A DNA stretch of 64,000 nt from assembly GCF_030463535.1 (NCBI RefSeq), contig NC_132893.1, positions 17,902,027-17,966,026 on the forward strand, in the 5' to 3' direction. The notes beneath the pieces are model-generated. The model did not search any database, had not been told where the DNA came from, and was given only the letters and a program-made list of their open reading frames with translations. Origin of the DNA: Salminus brasiliensis. Its lineage: Eukaryota; Chordata; Actinopteri; Characiformes; Bryconidae. Position numbers and translations under genes: made by a program. This document shows positions 58,549-64,000 of the stretch, one piece after another; position 1 is the stretch's first letter; every line of letters starts with the position of its first letter.

Positions 58549-61209
58549 GTGGTGGGGGTGGAGGGATAGGAACCAGGGGTCACCATGTCTACAACAGCAA
58601 TATATCCATTTTATTTACAATCCAAAATGACTCCTGAGGGCAAAAACACTGTCAGACTACCTTTTTTTTTTCCTTACAGTGCCTTGTATGTGTTTAAAAA
58701 ATAATACAAATATGCTGTATTGTAGGGCTGGGAGGTATGACGAAAAATGTATATCACAGTATTTAAATATGTTTACATATTATTAATTTTGACTGTAAAA
58801 TTGACCAATGAATTGCCATATTGTAAGAATAGACTCCTATTAGAAATAGCAGGCCTGTCTTTATAGATTATCAGGGGCTTACTTTACTAATAATACACAT
58901 ATTTAACATTCAAAATAGTGGATACCAAATAATTTTTAGCATGCAGTAGACAACTAAATAATAAATAGGTAGATAAACCTGTTATTACTGAATTTATTTA
59001 AACATATCTTCTGAAAGTTTATGAATTGAACACAGGTTGACGACCTCACCCAAAGATCTACAGCACTGCCTGTGAAAACAGCCCGGGGCGTTTTGCATGT
59101 GTGCCTACTGTCACTAGCTACACAATGCTAAGAGTGTGATACGTTTAAATTCCGTGGCGCTGCATTCATCCTGCACCTTTTTGCTGTATAATTGAATTAT
59201 TACGGTAGGATGAATTTTAAGCGGTTTAAGCCCAGTACTACTAAATTTCACACTTATTGTAATATAAAACAATGTCTCAGGCTTCAGGCCATGCATTTAA
59301 AATGAGCAGTTTACGCACTAAATGTATATAAGGTAGCCTTTATTACATGAAACCTTCTAGACATTTGGTTTCTATCACCACCACTATGAACAATCCTGAC
59401 TCTGTATGGTACATTTCACATCAAACCACTCTGAATGACTCTGTTTACATCTTAACGATGACGTTATGCAGGCATTGTGTAAAATTGCTGGTAGTCTCCT
59501 TTAATGCAGAGCTGCCATGTGCTTTTTATTAGGAGATTTTTTGGAAAATCCTGACATTTCTGTCTCTTCATGCTCCAGTGAATATTCTGGACCTGATACC
59601 AGCCTTGAATCTCAACCTACATACACACATATGTGTGGCCTTAATGGCATTTCTGAACTGCTGTAGCCCCGCTTTACTGGGACAGATGAGAATGCAGAGG
59701 TGCTGGGCTGGTCAGGCCATCTGCACTGCTGGCCTGGTGGCTCAAACGCTGGCCTACATGCAGTACAGTAGAGTGCCTATACACCACTGGGACCTGGATC
59801 TGTCCCGTGGTTTCTGACTGACTCTTTCCGTTCCTTCAACTCTGTTGTGTTCGTCCATCATTACGTGTCTGACGTTTCACAGATACACGCACATTATACA
59901 GTGGAGTACAGCCCAAGTCATGACTTTCCGAGGTCAGAAGGTCAGATTTTGCAGATATGATGCTCTGCTGACTTGGGTTGACACAACATGAGTCTGAAAA
60001 TGAGAGAACTTGATGATGCTAAGATGTCCATAAATTTTTGCCCAGGTTATTTTTGATATACACAGAGTACATTGTATAATGAGGCAGGCGAAAAAGATTG
60101 ATTTTACACAGATATTTTAGTGCTGGATGTACAAACCGCTTGTGCTTCTTTGTAACCTGACGTCAGTGCATCCCCCTGCTCTGTAAATAGCTCTGCCTAG
60201 CCTTTGATCTGATGCCCATGGCTGGTTGCGGGAGGCCGGCGTTTCTGAAAGGCCAGCAGAATAGGGGACGGTATTAGGTGAGCTTTTTGTGGTCTGCATG
60301 ACATGAATCGGATAAGGGGATAGACGAGGTGCAGCAGATGCTCCTGGCTGTCTGTTTGGGTGCCCTGTTACCGCATGAGCAGCATTACAGCTTCCATAAC
60401 CTCTCATGTCCAAACAGAAGGAAGCCAGTTACAAAAAGTGGATGCAGATATGTGAATGAATTGCATCGATTACTGTGTTTCAGCGTACGGCCTTGGTGAC
60501 GGCAAGTCAAACCCACCTTTGCGAGCTTACAAGCTTGTGTACTGTCTACGGTTTCGTTTTGGCTGCCATGCATGAAAGCTCCAGTACTGCAGGTGGCGTT
60601 ATGACATTTTATGGTGAAGTGCTTTGTCACATGTGTGGTGTGTTCAGGTACACAGGTGCGTATTCGTGTTCATGTGCATAGTTGGCTGAGCTGCAAACAT
60701 AGCGTCTGTTTATGGGAAAAGTCCCGCCTTCCAACAAAAGAGCCGGAGGAGGGTCAGCGTGCTAGTGGGGGAAGCCCCCCTCCCTTCAGGTACTGTTAAC
60801 ATGTATAATCAGTATAACCACATCTACCACATCTGTAGCATGCAGTGGATTACCACAGACAGTAATTTCAACACGCTTCTTTGTACTTAGTATAGACTGA
60901 ACTGAAAACCTGTTAACATAAAACACACAGACGAAGCCAATGGGCTTCAGTGGAGCTTCAGTGCTTATTAGGGATGTCCCAATCTAATGTTAGGCTCGAT
61001 CCACCTCTGATCCTTTGGTTCTTTTTTTCTGTGCTCCCTGTACGCCACTGTAGTGGAAGCATCATTCATAAACTGACAAAACCTACAGCAGTGATCTCTC
61101 ATGTTTTCTCGTCTTTTTTGAACCTAAGATGCTTGTTTTTGACACTGTTTGAGATGGCAGCATTTCTTCAGATAAAGGGAAAGGTGCATCTATTTGTCAC
61201 TGTACTATG

Positions 61210-61831
61210 TAGGGATGCACCGATCCGGCTTTTTCAGTGCTGATACCGATACAGATACATAAACTCTGCATATCGGTCGATACCTGATACTGATCCAATA
61301 CCATTGTAAAATTAATAAACCGTATACCTTAAGAGAGACTTAAGGCATCAGGACATTATTAACATTACTAATTTTGTAAAACAAAAAATTACAAATTAAC
61401 ACATAGATTATAAATGTACTAAATTGCAATTTCTTTGTCACTAAAATAAACAATTGTGCAGGACCTTGACACAACATAAAATTTTTAAATAAGAAAAGGA
61501 GCCAAGCCTCTTAAAATATATTAAAATACATAAAATGTATCAGCCAAAACTGAAAATAAGTAGCTTCACTTTGTCAAACACACAAAGAGTAATCAATCTT
61601 ATTTTCAAATTTTTAGTGCAATTCAAAATTAAAACTAGCAGCTATATATGAGAATAAATAAGTAACTTGGTCATCAAAAATGGCAAACATCTAAAAATGT
61701 AGTGCAGTCTCACACCAACCAATTAAAGTAAAAGGATCGGTTCCATGGATGGGCCTAATTATCCAATGCCTGATCCAGCTGACGAGATCGGGGCCGATAT
61801 CCGATCCTAATATCGGAGCGGTGCATCTCTA
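61210..61831. mobile_element. hAT-like MITE with terminal inverted repeats
   Basis: The ends TAGGGATGCACCGATC (61210) and, inverted, TAGAGATGCACCGCTC (61831) form terminal inverted repeats; the flanks GTACTATG and CTATTATG agree at 6 of 8 positions, fitting an 8-bp hAT target duplication. Internally there is a palindromic, AT-rich noncoding body of 622 bp in total. Confidence 0.8.
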
Positions 61832-61864
61832 CTATTATGTACAGCAATATGTGTCCTTTACCCA

Positions 61865-61995
61865 TCTGTGGTAGTAAACACACACATACACAAGGGTGAA
61901 GAGTCTTGCACAAGGGCCCAACAGTGGCAGCTTGCCAAGCCCAGGTATCGAACCCACAACCCTGTCATCAATAGCCTGGAGCTCTAGCCACCACT
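61865..61995 (-). mobile_element. tRNA-derived SINE, family B, inverted
   Basis: Minus strand reads AGAGCTCCAGGCTATTGATG, GGTTCGATACC (good B box) and CTTGGCAAGCTGCCACTGTT, matching 41640-41830. It lies 30 bp beyond the hAT-like MITE. Confidence 0.7.
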
Positions 61996-62639
61996 GATTT
62001 GTGCCGTTTACCACAAGCAACTTGCCACCTATACCATGTGGAACCTTTTACTCCCAAGTTGCCACTGGCTAGCAGTTTCACAACAAAGGCCATAAGTTTA
62101 GAGTGTTTGCTGTTACACACATATCAATATACGTGATTCTATTTCTGCATTTTACTGGTAACTGGTATCCAAATCATCAAGGACCTCTGACTAATGAGAT
62201 TATAAGACATTATACACAATGAAATTGGTAAGGCAAAAAAACAGCAAGGCAAGGCAAGACTCAGATCGTAGCGGGGGACCAAAAACTGGATTGAAAGAAT
62301 CCAGGTGTTTATTAAAAGTGCCTCTTGTAGTTGTCCGGCCATCCATCTATCTTTTAATCCACTTCTTCTTCTTTGCAGGGTACCACACAGCCATCCACTT
62401 ACACCTAGGGCTATTTAGCATGGCTAGTTCACCAACCATGAGTGTTTTAGGGGAGTGGGAGGAGACCGGAATACCCAGAGGAAACCTGCACAAACACAGG
62501 GAGAACACATTCTGACTTATCAACATAATAGTGATGATAGTGCATCTTAATATTCAATTGCATTGAAAATGGTAGATGATTCATCCAGATTAGGATTTAT
62601 TATAAGCATTTAATCATCAAAATCATTTGTAAAATGTAA

Positions 62640-63420
62640 TACATGAAAATACATGATGATTAGAACCTCATTAGAGGGGATTTTGGAGGAGGTTTGGATG
62701 CTGGTTTGCTCTTGTTTGTTGACCATCACCATGGTGAGATCCAAAGGGCTTTCTGAGGCCTACAGAAAAAGGTTGTAGATGCAGTTGAGTCTGAGAAGAG
62801 GCTTAAAAAGACCTCAGAACACTTAGAAATCAGCCGTTCAGTGCACCAACTGCCAACATGGCCAGGTCAGGCCGTCCTAGCAGACCACAAAATCTGTAAA
62901 GACAGTCTCCAATAATCCTAAAATGTCATCACGGGATCTACAGGTAGCTCTAGCTCAGCATCTACCGTCAGAAATAGACCAAATACGTTTGATTTTCATT
63001 GAAGTTGGTGGAAATGGAGGAAACCATTGCTGTCAAAAAACCATCAGAGCAAGACTGGCGTTTTCCAGAGAGCCTCTAGACCAAGACCAGGACATCTGGA
63101 GCAATGTGACCAATGAATCCAAAGTTGAATTGTTTGAACACAGTAACAGATGCAGCATTTAAGCACAAGAACCCATATCAGGAGGAGATGGACATACTGT
63201 GGCTTTGGCTGCTTTTCTGCAGTAGGGTCTGGAGAGCTCTCCAACATAGAATCCACTAGGAAGTCTTTATTGTATCAGAGGGAGCCTGAGGAAAATGGTT
63301 GACCATCTGTCTAAAAACTGCATGAAGGAGTAGGAAAAACATTCTCCCAGTTGTTGCCAGGGACTGGTAGATCAGTATAGGAAACCTCTAACAGATGTTA
63401 TTACAGTAATACCATGGGAA
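62640..63420 (+). pseudogene. Tc1-like transposon relic
   Basis: Contains remains of the transposase in several frames: MVRSKGLSEAYRKRL (near 62732), SNNPKMSSRDLQVAL (near 62910), and TNESKVELFEHSNR (near 63109), the last corresponding to the catalytic DES/DET block. Frameshifts and stops are frequent. A deleted inverted copy is at 44290-44800. Confidence 0.75.
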
Positions 63421-64000
63421 ATACCAGCTATTACCAGCAAGCAAAATGCATTTCTATTATTTTTTCAGTTTTAATGATTTTAAAAATGTCATTTCTTCAG
63501 TTTTAAGGATTGTCGTATTACCACCATCTTTTAATACTGTTTAAATGAAGATCATATGTTGTCCATAGGTTCAAATATATGAAACTTTTGAAAACTTTTT
63601 CACAAAACTGTGTTCTATCTACCATTGCCTTTTAGAAAAGGAGGATAAGGTCAGTGCTTTTTTAAATCTTATACAGAGACAGACTGAGGGAGTTCTGAGA
63701 CGTTTATGTCCCTGCTGATCTCCTGATTACATTTGCTACTGCTATATATCTTTTCCTGTCTGCCATACATTGACTTTTGCCCCCCTAGTACACCCCCAGC
63801 ATGGGTCCTCAAAGTGTTTTACCATTCAATTTCCACCCACGGCGGCACCATTGTTGGAGCAGAGCACAAAGCAAGCACACCCTGCGTCTAAAAACAACAA
63901 AACCCCCCCCCCAAAAAAACACAATTTGAATATGCTCCTGATCTCATGAGAGCATACAGCTGTATCAATTAGCCGAGCTCTTAAGGAGCAAATGGACACA

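Larger units (their letters stand above)
55973..64000. other. Intron-like or intergenic repeat-rich DNA to window end
   Basis: I find no recognisable coding exon in these 8 kb. Contents are a (TG)n repeat, MITE copies, a LINE tail, an inverted SINE, a hAT-like MITE and a Tc1-like relic, listed separately. If the promoter at 55.7-55.97 kb is active on the plus strand, this is probably its first intron. Confidence 0.5.

Noticed and set aside
59578-59817. 79-codon open frame after an acceptor-like CTCTTCATGCTCCAG, with hydrophobic segments
   Set aside because: No ATG at its start, no recognised homology and no donor pairing; it could be an exon of the unidentified downstream gene but nothing in the sequence proves it.
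1-64000. CRISPR, operon, prophage or tRNA genes
   Set aside because: No such structures seen; the tRNA-like A and B boxes belong to SINEs, and the only regular array is the 68-bp minisatellite without spacers.

Overview
The window is nuclear DNA from a vertebrate, almost certainly a ray-finned fish. It contains long spliced genes with GT-AG introns, AATAAA polyadenylation signals, CpG-rich promoters with CCAAT boxes, and a dense load of fish-type repeats (Tc1-like transposon relics, hAT-like MITEs, tRNA-derived SINEs, L2-like LINE tails, microsatellites). I saw no tRNA, rRNA, CRISPR array, operon or other prokaryotic feature. The exact species cannot be read from the sequence.

Six protein-coding genes are recognisable, and five are complete. 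1-2065 (+): last three exons of RHBDD2, an inactive rhomboid-like membrane protein. 3654-22989 (-): POR, NADPH-cytochrome P450 reductase, 15 coding exons giving 676 residues, with a probable noncoding first exon near 25.8 kb. 27311-32274 (-): TMEM120A, 12 exons, 339 residues. 36218-40612 (-): STYXL1, a pseudophosphatase, 8 exons, 295 residues. 40993-46214 (+): PRR11, a cell-cycle protein, 9 exons, 322 residues. 49249-55030 (+): SMG8, a nonsense-mediated decay factor, 4 exons, 919 residues. For the five complete genes the exon lengths sum to intact reading frames. A further promoter-like region with a possible noncoding first exon lies at 55.68-55.97 kb; its gene would extend beyond the window, and 56-64 kb holds only intron-like, repeat-rich sequence.

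RHBDD2-POR-TMEM120A-STYXL1 is the gene set of human 7q11.23, and PRR11-SMG8 that of human 17q22 (both from memory). Here the two blocks meet at a head-to-head promoter of about 380 bp between STYXL1 and PRR11, which carries an RFX-type X-box, two CCAAT boxes and a CHR-like TTTGAA.

I did not find a previously undescribed biological system. The best leads are: ten 68-bp repeats in perfect register just upstream of SMG8; a 67-bp cassette in PRR11 intron 2 whose inclusion would put a stop codon exactly at the next splice junction; the STYXL1/PRR11 synteny junction and its promoter; a zinc-transporter-like histidine-rich tail on RHBDD2; a Gln replacing a conserved His in TMEM120A; and a GA/CT microsatellite that forms the polypyrimidine tract of a POR splice acceptor. 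Repeat families were identified by eye and from memory, so family names are tentative.
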